53,729 bases of DNA. Origin: an uncultured Bacteroides sp. (lineage in GTDB: Bacteria > Bacteroidota > Bacteroidia > Bacteroidales > Bacteroidaceae). Positions 16,845-25,920 of the stretch are shown one piece after another. Numbering within the stretch: the stretch's first letter is position 1; the number at the start of each line of letters is the position of its first letter. The position numbers were made by a program, and so were the translations under genes. The DNA lies in contig CALUOT010000012.1 in the NCBI GenBank assembly GCA_944322355.1, positions 1-53,729 of the forward strand. Reading direction: 5' to 3'. A model generated the notes under the pieces. That model did not search any database and was not told the DNA's origin. It was given only the letters and a program-made list of their open reading frames with translations.

Positions 16845-17717
16845 ATGAAAGGAATTATTCTTGCCGGTGGCAGTGCCACCCGACTCTATCCGTTGTCCAA
16901 GGCCATCTCCAAACAGATTATGCCGGTCTACGACAAACCTATGATTTATTATCCGCTTTCCACGCTGATGCTGGCCGGCATCCGCGAGGTACTTATTATC
17001 TCCACCCCCCGCGACCTGCCCATGTTTCGCGACTTACTGGGCACGGGCCAAGAGCTGGGCATGTTGTTTTCTTATAAGATACAAGAAAAGCCCAATGGCT
17101 TGGCACAAGCTTTTGTATTGGGGGCAGAGTTTCTGAACGGAGAACCCGGTTGCCTGATTTTGGGCGACAACTTGTTTTACGGCCAAGGTTTCTCGGCCAT
17201 GCTGAGACGTGCTGCCTCCATCGAAAAAGGCGCCTGCATCTTCGGCTATTATGTGAAAGACCCGCGTGCCTACGGTGTAGTAGAGTTCGACGCATCGGGC
17301 AAGGTGATTTCACTCGAAGAGAAACCGGAACAGCCCAAAAGCAACTACGCCGTGCCCGGACTCTACTTCTACGATGACACGGTGACGGAAAAAGCCGCTT
17401 CGCTAAAACCATCGGCACGAGGCGAATATGAAATCACTGACTTGAACAAACTTTATCTGAAAGAAGGTACTTTGAAAGTTGAACTTTTCGGTCGGGGATT
17501 CGCTTGGCTCGACACAGGGAATTGCGACAGCCTGCTCGAAGCCAGTAACTTTGTGGCAACTATCCAAAACCGTCAAGGTTTCCGCGTCAGTTGTATCGAA
17601 GAAATTGCTTGGCGCAAAGGTTGGATAGACTCTGCCCAACTGCATCATCTGGGCGAACAGCTCGGAAAAACGGAATACGGGCACTATCTCATTGACTTGG
17701 CTGCCTCCCGCCGCTAA
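16845..17717 (+). CDS. rfbA: Glucose-1-phosphate thymidylyltransferase
   Basis: A 290-residue RmlA/RfbA. The nucleotide-binding signature [20 protein letters not shown] with [19 protein letters not shown], the catalytic Asp region [12 protein letters not shown], and [20 protein letters not shown] are all present. It makes dTDP-glucose from dTTP and glucose 1-phosphate, the first step of dTDP-L-rhamnose synthesis for surface polysaccharides. It lies 53 bp ahead of rfbB, presumably in one transcript. rfbC and rfbD are not beside it. Confidence 0.96.
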   Translation: MKGIILAGGSATRLYPLSKAISKQIMPVYDKPMIYYPLSTLMLAGIREVLIISTPRDLPMFRDLLGTGQELGMLFSYKIQEKPNGLAQAFVLGAEFLNGEPGCLILGDNLFYGQGFSAMLRRAASIEKGACIFGYYVKDPRAYGVVEFDASGKVISLEEKPEQPKSNYAVPGLYFYDDTVTEKAASLKPSARGEYEITDLNKLYLKEGTLKVELFGRGFAWLDTGNCDSLLEASNFVATIQNRQGFRVSCIEEIAWRKGWIDSAQLHHLGEQLGKTEYGHYLIDLAASRR

Positions 17718-17770
17718 ACCGTCTGTCTTTATAATTAATAATGTATATACAGTTAAACCATACCCATTAT

Positions 17771-18910
17771 ATGAAAACTTATCTTGTGACCGGTGCTGCC
17801 GGATTTATCGGTGCCAACTACATCAAATATATCCTGGCCAAGCACAACGACATTAAAGTGGTGATATTAGATGCCCTGACGTATGCCGGAAATCTGGGCA
17901 CCATTGCCAAAGACATCGATGACGAACGTTGCTTCTTCGTCAAAGGTGACATCTGCGACCGCACTTTGGTGGACGAGTTGTTTGCTATTTATAAATTCGA
18001 TTATATCGTAAACTTTGCTGCCGAAAGCCATGTAGACCGCAGTATCGAAAACCCACAACTTTTCCTGATTACCAACATCCTCGGCACACAAAACCTGCTG
18101 GATGCCGCTCGCCGTGCCTGGGTAAATGGTAAAGACGAACAAGGTTATCCCACTTGGCAAAATGGCGTGCGCTATCATCAGGTGTCCACCGACGAAGTCT
18201 ATGGCTCCCTGGGCGCCGAAGGTTACTTCACCGAACAGACTCCCCTCTGTCCGCACAGCCCGTACAGCGCTTCGAAAACCAGTGCCGACTTGGTGGTCAT
18301 GGCCTATCACGACACCTACAAAATGCCGGTGACCATCACCCGTTGCTCCAACAATTACGGACCTTACCACTTCCCCGAGAAGCTTATACCGCTCATCATC
18401 AAGAACATCTTGGAAGGAAAGAAATTACCCGTATATGGAGATGGAAGTAATGTACGCGACTGGCTCTATGTAGAAGATCATTGCAAAGCCATCGACTTGG
18501 TAGTGCGTAAAGGACGCGAAGGAGAAGTGTACAACGTAGGCGGACACAATGAAAAGACCAACCTAGAGATTGTCAAACTGACCATCGCCACCATCCACCG
18601 ACTTATGACGGAACACCCCGCCTATCGGGAAGCCTTGAAGAAGAAAGTAAAAGGCGAAGACGGATTGCCGGACATCAGTTGGATCAACGACGACCTGATT
18701 ACTTTCGTCAAAGACCGTTTAGGACACGACCAACGTTATGCCATCGACCCAACCAAGATTAAAGAAGAATTGGGCTGGTATCCCGAAACCTCTTTCGAAG
18801 TGGGTATCGTAAAGACCATCGAATGGTATCTGAACAACCAGCCTTGGGTAGAGGAAGTGACCAGCGGAGACTACCAGAACTACTACGAACGTATGTACGG
18901 AAAGTGCTAA
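17771..18910 (+). CDS. rfbB: dTDP-glucose 4,6-dehydratase
   Basis: A 379-residue extended short-chain dehydrogenase. It has the NAD-binding Rossmann motif VTGAAGFIGANY near the N-terminus, the active-site STDEVYGSLG, and the YxxxK dyad in SPYSASKTSADL. It converts dTDP-glucose to dTDP-4-keto-6-deoxyglucose. The start at 17771 (MKTYLVTGAAG) is chosen over the ATG at 17741 because the family begins just before the Rossmann motif. The stop overlaps that of the converging menA gene by 3 bp, and no terminator is seen. Confidence 0.95.
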   Translation: MKTYLVTGAAGFIGANYIKYILAKHNDIKVVILDALTYAGNLGTIAKDIDDERCFFVKGDICDRTLVDELFAIYKFDYIVNFAAESHVDRSIENPQLFLITNILGTQNLLDAARRAWVNGKDEQGYPTWQNGVRYHQVSTDEVYGSLGAEGYFTEQTPLCPHSPYSASKTSADLVVMAYHDTYKMPVTITRCSNNYGPYHFPEKLIPLIIKNILEGKKLPVYGDGSNVRDWLYVEDHCKAIDLVVRKGREGEVYNVGGHNEKTNLEIVKLTIATIHRLMTEHPAYREALKKKVKGEDGLPDISWINDDLITFVKDRLGHDQRYAIDPTKIKEELGWYPETSFEVGIVKTIEWYLNNQPWVEEVTSGDYQNYYERMYGKC

Positions 18911-19821
18911 TTGCTCAGCGCCACGCTCAGTAACAAACCCATGAACAGCATATTGCGCGATGTCTCGCCCAATATGCTGTTTAGTTTTTTGCCCTCACGA
19001 ATCTGCACCATCTTGCGCCATGTCATCGAGTGAAGATAGAAGTATACGCAAGGTGCCCAGATGAACTCCATCCACGTCAACCTTCCCGTAAAGACCAGAC
19101 CGATGCAAGTCAGCACGGCAGCGATGCCCAGTCCCAGATACATGCTTGCCCCGAACCGTTCGCCATAACGTACGACCAACGTTTGCTTACCGCTCAATCG
19201 GTCTTGCTCCCGGTCACGATAGTTGTTAATAGTGAGCAACGCGTCAATGACCAGCCCCGACACCACGGACAGCAGGCATACATCCCAATTCAACATCCCC
19301 GTCTGCACATAGTAAGTCCCCCCTACCGGGACAAAGCCAAAGAACACCAGCACCAACACATCGCCCCACCCGCGATAAGACAGCACCGTGGTATAAAGGA
19401 AAGCGAACAACAAGCACACCACCCCCAGCAACACCAACTCCCATCCGCCGTGTGGCAAAGTTCCCCATGAAAGGAACAACACACCCAAACCGCACAGACA
19501 AGCCAAGGCCAATACGACGCCGATGCCCGTTTTCATTGCCCGGGGCGTAATCCAACCCTCGGCACACGCACGCTTCGGCCCTAAACGGTCCTCCCGGTCA
19601 CTTCCCTTCTGATAGTCGAAAAGGTCGTTGATGAAATTGGCAGCCACCTGCATGAAACAAGCAAACAACAAGCAACACACCGCTTCAGCCGGTTGAAACT
19701 GATGGTCGGCAAAGGCCAATGCACCGCCCAGCAACACGGGAATGAAAGCAGCCGTCAACGTCTTGGGTCGCGAGGCAAGCAGCCACGCTTGAAAAGAATT
19801 GGTTCGTATCATATTTCGCAT
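18907..19821 (-). CDS. menA: 1,4-dihydroxy-2-naphthoate polyprenyltransferase
   Basis: A 304-residue UbiA-superfamily prenyltransferase with about eight membrane segments. The first Asp-rich motif is NFINDLFDYQKGSD, and the second is near NNYRDREQDRLSGK. It attaches the polyprenyl chain to dihydroxynaphthoate in menaquinone synthesis at the inner membrane. The ATG follows the TAG of the upstream receiver/PPDK gene directly (TAGATG), a sign of coupled translation. Met4 is an alternative start. The rest of the men genes are not in the window. Confidence 0.94.
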   Translation of the reverse strand: MRNMIRTNSFQAWLLASRPKTLTAAFIPVLLGGALAFADHQFQPAEAVCCLLFACFMQVAANFINDLFDYQKGSDREDRLGPKRACAEGWITPRAMKTGIGVVLALACLCGLGVLFLSWGTLPHGGWELVLLGVVCLLFAFLYTTVLSYRGWGDVLVLVFFGFVPVGGTYYVQTGMLNWDVCLLSVVSGLVIDALLTINNYRDREQDRLSGKQTLVVRYGERFGASMYLGLGIAAVLTCIGLVFTGRLTWMEFIWAPCVYFYLHSMTWRKMVQIREGKKLNSILGETSRNMLFMGLLLSVALSN

Positions 19822-22797
19822 CTATTGATTTAAATCGGGTAATAACACCACACCTTGCTTCTTCTTCCCGTCCATCTTCACCACAAGAGAACGGTCAAAA
19901 CGAATATGACGCAGGTATTCCGTCTCATGCAAAGCCGGTTGCGCATTCAGGAAGTCCTGATTATAGAGTCCGTCGTTCATATAAGCGTTGATGGTGAAGT
20001 AACCAACGCCAAACGAAGTCAGATTCTGGAAGAAGTGAGTACCCTGACTGGGATCTACACGATAATTGGTTAACCCCGCCTCCACGATAAGACGTGCCGC
20101 ACTGATATGCGGCCATTTCACCGGGATGCCCAGCCATGTATCACTACTTCCCCAACGACCGGGACCTATCAGGATATAGTTACGGTTCTCATCGAGGAAC
20201 TGACGGTTTAACTTCTCTATCTCCCAGGCTATCTCCTGATTGTGCGACGCACTGTAGTGTTCAGTCTTTACATATACCACATCACAGAGATCCTCCATAA
20301 TGCCATGCCCCAGCGAATTGTTCGAACGAAGCAATAACCGTTCGTCGGGAATAGCGGTCAAGTCTTCGTCCAGCATGGCATTATTGTCCACAATGGGACG
20401 TATCTGAAGCAGGTAGAAAGTACCGTTTTTATCTTTCTCACGACTCATATTGGCAGCAAATTCAATCTCTACCGGACGCCTCATCTCTTCCTGACCATAC
20501 TTAAGGGAAAGTTGTAACAAACGAGCCAGTGGAAAAACATCGTGCTGGAGAATGTTGGCAAAAGTTATCACTTTACGTCCACCGGGATACAACCCGTCGC
20601 GGATTATCTGGTCGTAAGGATCATAGGTTGAAGCAATGTAGTTCAGCGAACCGTCTTTCTCTGCCTCCTTGACATGGAGTTTCAACAAGTTGAATCCATC
20701 GTCAATGGAAAAATTCTCACCGGCGTTACGCATATCCAGTGCATAAAAGCGGGTCTGCGTCTCTTTCAAGGCAATCTCCATTTCGCTGGTCTGCAAAATC
20801 TTATGGGGATGGTAAGGAGAGAAGCGCAAGGTCATCCCCCCGTCCACAATGTACTTACCCAAGCCAAGTGCCAGATTGACAATCCCCTCTTCAGCTTGCT
20901 CGTCACCCAAAGAATAGTAGTTCAGCGAACGCGCCACACCCGACATCGAAGGATAATAGCGGTCCCCATACTGATTGCCTACGACCTCTTGCAAAATGAC
21001 AGCCATCTTCTCCTGATCAATAACATTACTCGTAGCTTGCATGTAAGCTTTAGAATCTCGGAAGTACACCGAAGCATAGACTCCTTTGATAGCATCACTG
21101 AGCATACGGAGCATCTCATACTTATCGTCAATATAAGGAATCATATAGGTATTATAGATACCTGCAAAAGGCTGGTAGTGCGAGTCTTCAAGCAACGACG
21201 AGGAGCGGATGGCAATGGGAGACTTCACCACGTCAAAGAAAGTGAAAAAGTCTTCCACCAAACGGTCAGGCAACTTGGCCTTCAAGAAATAACGCAAAAT
21301 GGTATCATCTTCTACATCCGACAATGCCACTTGGTAAAGGTTGTTCGTCTCCATAAACTCATCGAACACATCTGTACAAAGCACCACCGTCTTGGGAATA
21401 GCCACACGGGCGTTATCGAACTCTTCAAATTCAGGATGCCGCTTCAGCAGATTATCAATAAAGGCCAAACCGCGTCCCTTTCCACCCAACGAACCTTCAC
21501 CGATGCGGGCAAAGTTGGAATAGCGGTCGAAACGGTCACGCTTAAACACAGCTACTACCCCCTGGTTCTTCATCTTGCGATACTTCACGATAGCTTCCAA
21601 AATGATTTTGCGGTGAGCATCCAAATCCTGCAACGCATTCCAAGTAATAGGCTTAAGGAATTCGGCTATAGGAAACATGGCTCGCGAGTAGAGCCAGCGG
21701 CTGATGTGGTTACGACTGATGTGATAGAAAAACGACTCGGCCGGCACAGCAAAAATAATATTTTGCAACTCCTTCAGGTTGCGCACGCGAGCAATCTCCT
21801 CCATCGTCTCCGGGTTACGGAAAATGAAGTCTCCAAAACCGAAGTTATCCGACACGATACGCTGCAAATCCACATCCATCTTCTTGGAGTTCTTGTCAAT
21901 GAACGCCGCCCCATACTTGGAAGCATACATCATGTTCTCCGTCTCAGACGACTGAATAATGAGCGGTACAAAAGGGTCTTCCTTTCGAATGGCGGCACAT
22001 AAACGAATACCAGCCAAGGCATCTTTCTCACCCCGCTCTGTCCGAGGAAAACGCACATCCGTAATCACTCCCAGTATGTTGTTTTTATACTTCTCGTAGA
22101 TGCCAATGGCCTCTTCGTAGTTACGTGCCAACACAATTTTAGGACGACCTCGCATGCGAAGCGTACGCTGATGGGCATTGAGTGCCTCGGTCGAGAATTC
22201 CTGACTCTGCTTCAATACGAATTTATACAGATTAGGTAACAGCGAGGAGTAGAAACGAATACTATCCTCCACCAACAAGATGGCTTGTACACCCACTTCC
22301 TGCACATCGTGCTCCAGATTCATCTTATCCTCTATCAGCTTGATAATAGAGACCAGCAAATCGGTATTTCCCAACCAGCAGAATACATACTCAAAAGGAC
22401 TTAAATCTTCATTGGCAATGCGCTCGGTGATACCATGGCTGAAAGGTGTCAGTATTACCATTGGAATGTGCGAATACAAACCTTTTATCTTCCGGGCCAC
22501 GTCAAAGCTTTCGTTATCCCCTGTTCCCGGCATGCAGATAATCAGATCAAAAGGCAGGGCCGATAGCTGGGACAAAGCATCCTCACACGTTGTCACTTGG
22601 GTAAAACGAGGTGGATAGCGCAAGGACAAAGACGCATATTCATTAAAAATCTTTTCGTCGATTCGCCCATCGTCTTCCAGCATGAAAGCATCGTAAGGAT
22701 TGGCTATCAAGAGCACATTGAAGATACGCCTCGTCATCAGGTTGGCGAACTGCGTATCTTTCAAGTAAAGCAAGTTTAATTTCAATTTGCTGAGCAT
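19822..22797 (-). CDS. Receiver-domain protein with PPDK/PEP-synthase N-terminal (ATP-grasp) domain
   Basis: A 991-residue protein. Residues about 25-155 resemble a degenerate receiver. Residues about 170-310 form a receiver with acidic VEDS (Asp178), phospho-acceptor ITDVRF (Asp247), QSSE (about 282-285) and Lys302. From about 430 there is a PPDK-N ATP-grasp domain (GEGSLGGKGRGLAF; PIAIRSSSLLED; FYLLQIRPI), followed by a C-terminal region with GPGRWGSSDTWLGIPV. No GGxTSH phosphohistidine motif or PEP/pyruvate barrel is seen, so it cannot be a full PEP synthase, although it is often annotated so. It could phosphorylate a partner under phosphorelay control; this is inference. It is the middle gene between the M43 lipoprotein (9 bp) and menA (0 bp). 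Confidence 0.88.
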   Translation of the reverse strand: MLSKLKLNLLYLKDTQFANLMTRRIFNVLLIANPYDAFMLEDDGRIDEKIFNEYASLSLRYPPRFTQVTTCEDALSQLSALPFDLIICMPGTGDNESFDVARKIKGLYSHIPMVILTPFSHGITERIANEDLSPFEYVFCWLGNTDLLVSIIKLIEDKMNLEHDVQEVGVQAILLVEDSIRFYSSLLPNLYKFVLKQSQEFSTEALNAHQRTLRMRGRPKIVLARNYEEAIGIYEKYKNNILGVITDVRFPRTERGEKDALAGIRLCAAIRKEDPFVPLIIQSSETENMMYASKYGAAFIDKNSKKMDVDLQRIVSDNFGFGDFIFRNPETMEEIARVRNLKELQNIIFAVPAESFFYHISRNHISRWLYSRAMFPIAEFLKPITWNALQDLDAHRKIILEAIVKYRKMKNQGVVAVFKRDRFDRYSNFARIGEGSLGGKGRGLAFIDNLLKRHPEFEEFDNARVAIPKTVVLCTDVFDEFMETNNLYQVALSDVEDDTILRYFLKAKLPDRLVEDFFTFFDVVKSPIAIRSSSLLEDSHYQPFAGIYNTYMIPYIDDKYEMLRMLSDAIKGVYASVYFRDSKAYMQATSNVIDQEKMAVILQEVVGNQYGDRYYPSMSGVARSLNYYSLGDEQAEEGIVNLALGLGKYIVDGGMTLRFSPYHPHKILQTSEMEIALKETQTRFYALDMRNAGENFSIDDGFNLLKLHVKEAEKDGSLNYIASTYDPYDQIIRDGLYPGGRKVITFANILQHDVFPLARLLQLSLKYGQEEMRRPVEIEFAANMSREKDKNGTFYLLQIRPIVDNNAMLDEDLTAIPDERLLLRSNNSLGHGIMEDLCDVVYVKTEHYSASHNQEIAWEIEKLNRQFLDENRNYILIGPGRWGSSDTWLGIPVKWPHISAARLIVEAGLTNYRVDPSQGTHFFQNLTSFGVGYFTINAYMNDGLYNQDFLNAQPALHETEYLRHIRFDRSLVVKMDGKKKQGVVLLPDLNQ

Positions 22798-22806
22798 ACT
22801 TTCTTC

Positions 22807-24159
22807 TTATTTACTTTTTACACAAGTCTGATGATACCCCACTCCACACACCTTATATATAATAGGTATATCCAACACACCTTGTGGAGCCACACTTCGA
22901 GTACCGGCAGTCCGTTTTGCACCGGGAATCAGCGGACTGTATTCCAAGACATGACGCATCCGCTCACGTTGGTCTGGAGTGAAACGGTCTGCATAGCTGA
23001 ATTCATAATCCATTAAGTTATAAGAAGTGAAGATATTACCCGTGTTGCAATCTTCCCGGTCGAAAACGCCAGGTAAGATTCCTATAATATCACCATTCTC
23101 ATCTCGCTCTATAAAACTCTCACGCGATAATATATAATAATCACGATTATAAGGAGGAGTGTCTTCACAATAATCCGTATCTACACATGTATTTCCCTCA
23201 TTCTCATTAAAGGCATGATGCAATCCCAAATAGTGTCCCAATTCATGGGCAAGGGTCACGTTGGCATCCAATGGGTTATAATAGCCTTGAGGCGTATCTT
23301 CGTCGAAATAAAGGGAATTAATGGAAACGCATTGCGGATAACCCAAATTTTCGTTCTCTAAAGAAGTATAAGCCACTGTCTGCAAACCTTCCAACTGATT
23401 AGCTCCTTGGACAGTCAGTGGCAGATGGGAAATCCCCAAGATGGTACCGCCACTTACGTCAGCAAAATTATAAAGCATCACATTCACATATTTGTTCATG
23501 TCCCACATCAGATTCAAAATTCTTTCATTGGAGCTTTGCATGAAACTTTCGCAATTAATAGGCATCTCATTCCATTCGATGTATTCTACACCGGGTGTTT
23601 CCAACAAATTACCACTTTCATCGGCCTCAGCCAATACAAATTCCAGATTGATGTCTTGGCTGTCCTCTCCTCCCGATGCAATGGTGATTCCATCATAATA
23701 CTGATTCACTTTATCCAACACCTGCTCAATTCGCTGGAGCGTAATATATTGATACGGATCATTGGCATCCTGATACAACACATGAAAGATGAGTGGTATG
23801 CGATAAGTCAATTCCTGACCGGCAGGCAAAGCCGATTGTGTTATATTAATGTTTGTACGTTCCCCGTTGCAATAAACCACGACCGATCCCGTACGATCCT
23901 GCGACAGGTTAGCTTCCACTTCAATCCGGATGGTTCCATTACCCGTTCCACTACCCGGATACACACTACACCAATCGTCATTGATGCTGGTAGCCGTCCA
24001 ATCTCCAGCAGTCTGAATGTCAATGGACAAAACCTCTCCTTCTGGCGAAATATCATTAAAAGTATCTTGAGACAGCGTGAAAGCCGGTTTCTCACTTTCG
24101 CAACTTGCCACCATCAAGCCCATGACAGCAGCCAGAATGTAAACGATCTTCTTTTTCAT
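22807..24159 (-). CDS. Zinc metalloprotease lipoprotein, BACON plus M43 (pappalysin-like)
   Basis: About 450 residues. The lipoprotein signal ends in the lipobox VASC (Cys20). A BACON-like beta domain (about 25-110; DWTATSINDDWCSVYPGSG) is followed by an M43-type metzincin domain with HELGHYLGLHH (zinc ligands at residues 305, 309 and 315) and a Met-turn NLMDYEF. It is likely displayed on the cell surface or in the periplasm and cleaves protein; the substrate is unknown. BACON domains in Bacteroidetes usually sit in surface glycan- or mucin-related proteins. The start at 24159 (MKKKIVYIL) gives a normal signal; an ATG three codons upstream is possible. It is the first gene of the operon ending in menA. 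Confidence 0.88.
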   Translation of the reverse strand: MKKKIVYILAAVMGLMVASCESEKPAFTLSQDTFNDISPEGEVLSIDIQTAGDWTATSINDDWCSVYPGSGTGNGTIRIEVEANLSQDRTGSVVVYCNGERTNINITQSALPAGQELTYRIPLIFHVLYQDANDPYQYITLQRIEQVLDKVNQYYDGITIASGGEDSQDINLEFVLAEADESGNLLETPGVEYIEWNEMPINCESFMQSSNERILNLMWDMNKYVNVMLYNFADVSGGTILGISHLPLTVQGANQLEGLQTVAYTSLENENLGYPQCVSINSLYFDEDTPQGYYNPLDANVTLAHELGHYLGLHHAFNENEGNTCVDTDYCEDTPPYNRDYYILSRESFIERDENGDIIGILPGVFDREDCNTGNIFTSYNLMDYEFSYADRFTPDQRERMRHVLEYSPLIPGAKRTAGTRSVAPQGVLDIPIIYKVCGVGYHQTCVKSK

Positions 24160-24205
24160 GTCTATCACATTTAATTAAATATTATAATACTTTTGCATAA
24201 GACTA

Positions 24206-24213
24206 CAAATCTA
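24206..24213 (-). promoter_or_regulatory. -7 box of the M43 lipoprotein operon
   Basis: TAGATTTG on the minus strand, 47 bp upstream of the start at 24159. No clear -33 element. Confidence 0.4.
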
Positions 24214-24320
24214 TGAATAATTTTTGGATAAATCATGCATATATCTTGCTTTTCTTTTCTCCTTATTACATTAAGCACTTCCTCCAAATGACATTTTATT
24301 ATTATTAGCTTATTTTTTTG

Positions 24321-24360
24321 CCTAAAAATTTAGGTAATCTAAAAATAATTCCTATATTTG
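24321..24360 (+). promoter_or_regulatory. gdhA promoter with overlapping palindrome
   Basis: TATATTTG (24353-24360) is preceded 20 bp upstream by TTTA (24329-24332). A 14-bp palindrome CCTAAAAATTTAGG (24321-24334) covers the -33 element and could be an operator. Confidence 0.5.
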
Positions 24361-24437
24361 CAGGGTGATTAAATAACACTTTGCTTAAAACAAGAATTTA
24401 AGAAGTCTTAAGAACAAACCTTTTAAAACGCAATATT

Positions 24438-25775
24438 ATGAACATTGAACGTATCATGTCCTCTTTAGAGGCAAAGCATCCCGGTGAATCGGAGTATCTA
24501 CAGGCTGTAAGAGAAGTACTTCTTTCCATAGAAGACATTTATAATCAACATCCTGAATTTGAGAAAGCGAAAATTATCGAACGCTTGGTAGAACCCGACC
24601 GTATCTTCACTTTCCGCGTAACGTGGGTAGACGACAAAGGAGAAGTACAAACCAATCTGGGCTATCGCGTACAGTTCAACAATGCCATCGGCCCGTACAA
24701 AGGTGGTATCCGTTTTCATGCTTCCGTTAACCTGTCCATCCTGAAGTTCTTGGGATTTGAACAGACGTTCAAGAATGCGTTGACCACCCTACCTATGGGC
24801 GGCGGCAAAGGTGGATCAGATTTCTCACCACGCGGCAAGAGCGATGCTGAAATCATGCGTTTCTGTCAAGCTTTCATCTTAGAATTGTGGCGTCATTTGG
24901 GACCGGATATGGATGTTCCGGCCGGTGACATCGGCGTAGGAGGTCGAGAAGTTGGCTACATGTTTGGTATGTACAAGAAGTTGACGCGCGAATTTACTGG
25001 AACTTTCACTGGAAAGGGACTGGAGTTTGGCGGCTCCTTGATACGTCCAGAAGCTACAGGGTTCGGCGGACTTTATTTCGTCAATCAAATGTTGCAAACC
25101 AAAGGCATTGACATCAAAGATAAGACAGTGGCTATCTCCGGTTTCGGCAACGTGGCATGGGGGGCTGCTACTAAAGCTACGGAATTAGGAGCAAAAGTCG
25201 TAACCATCTCCGGTCCGGACGGTTATATATACGACCCCGAAGGTATCAGTGGCGAAAAGATAGATTATATGCTGGAACTTCGCGCATCAGGCAACGACAT
25301 TGTAGCACCTTATGCAGAGCAGTTCCCAAATGCCCAGTTCATACCCGGCAAACGGCCATGGGAAGTGAAAGTAGACATTGCTCTACCTTGCGCAACCCAG
25401 AACGAACTGAATGGCGACGATGCTCGTCAACTGATAGCCAACAACGTACTTTGTGTAGGCGAAATCTCGAATATGGGATGTACGCCTGAAGCTATTGACC
25501 TCTTCATTGAGCATAAGATGATGTATGCACCCGGCAAAGCCGTCAATGCAGGGGGCGTAGCTACCAGTGGATTGGAAATGTCACAAAATGCCATGCACCT
25601 CAGTTGGAGTGCAGCCGAAGTGGACGAAAAACTGCACAACATTATGCACGGCATTCATGCACAGTGCGTGAAATACGGAACAGAACCCGATGGTTACATC
25701 AACTATGTGAAAGGCGCCAACATCGCCGGCTTCATGAAGGTAGCACATGCCATGATGGGTCAAGGAATTATCTGA
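24438..25775 (+). CDS. gdhA: Glutamate dehydrogenase, hexameric type
   Basis: A 445-residue GDH of the small hexameric class. PMGGGKGGSDF holds the catalytic Lys, PAGDIGVGGREVGYMFG the following conserved block, and ISGFGNVAWGAA the Rossmann loop of the coenzyme domain. It interconverts 2-oxoglutarate plus ammonia and glutamate, a main route of ammonia assimilation in these anaerobes. NADP preference is inferred from similarity to the assimilatory type. It is monocistronic, with a long leader (about 70 bp), an operator-like palindrome and a strong terminator. Confidence 0.96.
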   Translation: MNIERIMSSLEAKHPGESEYLQAVREVLLSIEDIYNQHPEFEKAKIIERLVEPDRIFTFRVTWVDDKGEVQTNLGYRVQFNNAIGPYKGGIRFHASVNLSILKFLGFEQTFKNALTTLPMGGGKGGSDFSPRGKSDAEIMRFCQAFILELWRHLGPDMDVPAGDIGVGGREVGYMFGMYKKLTREFTGTFTGKGLEFGGSLIRPEATGFGGLYFVNQMLQTKGIDIKDKTVAISGFGNVAWGAATKATELGAKVVTISGPDGYIYDPEGISGEKIDYMLELRASGNDIVAPYAEQFPNAQFIPGKRPWEVKVDIALPCATQNELNGDDARQLIANNVLCVGEISNMGCTPEAIDLFIEHKMMYAPGKAVNAGGVATSGLEMSQNAMHLSWSAAEVDEKLHNIMHGIHAQCVKYGTEPDGYINYVKGANIAGFMKVAHAMMGQGII

Positions 25776-25822
25776 TTGAATTAAGAAACTTTGTTTAGTT
25801 GTATTTGTATTTGTGGTTTTAG

Positions 25823-25863
25823 CTGCTCCACGCCTGTGAAGGTATGGAGCAGTACTTTTTTTT
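25823..25863 (+). terminator. gdhA terminator
   Basis: CTGCTCCA (25823-25830) pairs with TGGAGCAG (25845-25852), followed by eight T at 25856-25863. Confidence 0.9.
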
Positions 25864-25893
25864 GCAGAATCCCCAACAAAATCATTACCTTTG
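25861..25893 (+). promoter_or_regulatory. Promoter of the M24 peptidase gene
   Basis: TTTG (25861-25864), 21 bp, TACCTTTG (25886-25893). It begins within the T run of the gdhA terminator. Confidence 0.55.
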
Positions 25894-25920
25894 CACACGA
25901 AACTTATAAATAACAGAAAC

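Noticed and set aside
20674-22002. 442-codon open frame opposite the receiver/PPDK-N gene
   Set aside because: Antisense to a well-supported gene, with no domain or promoter.
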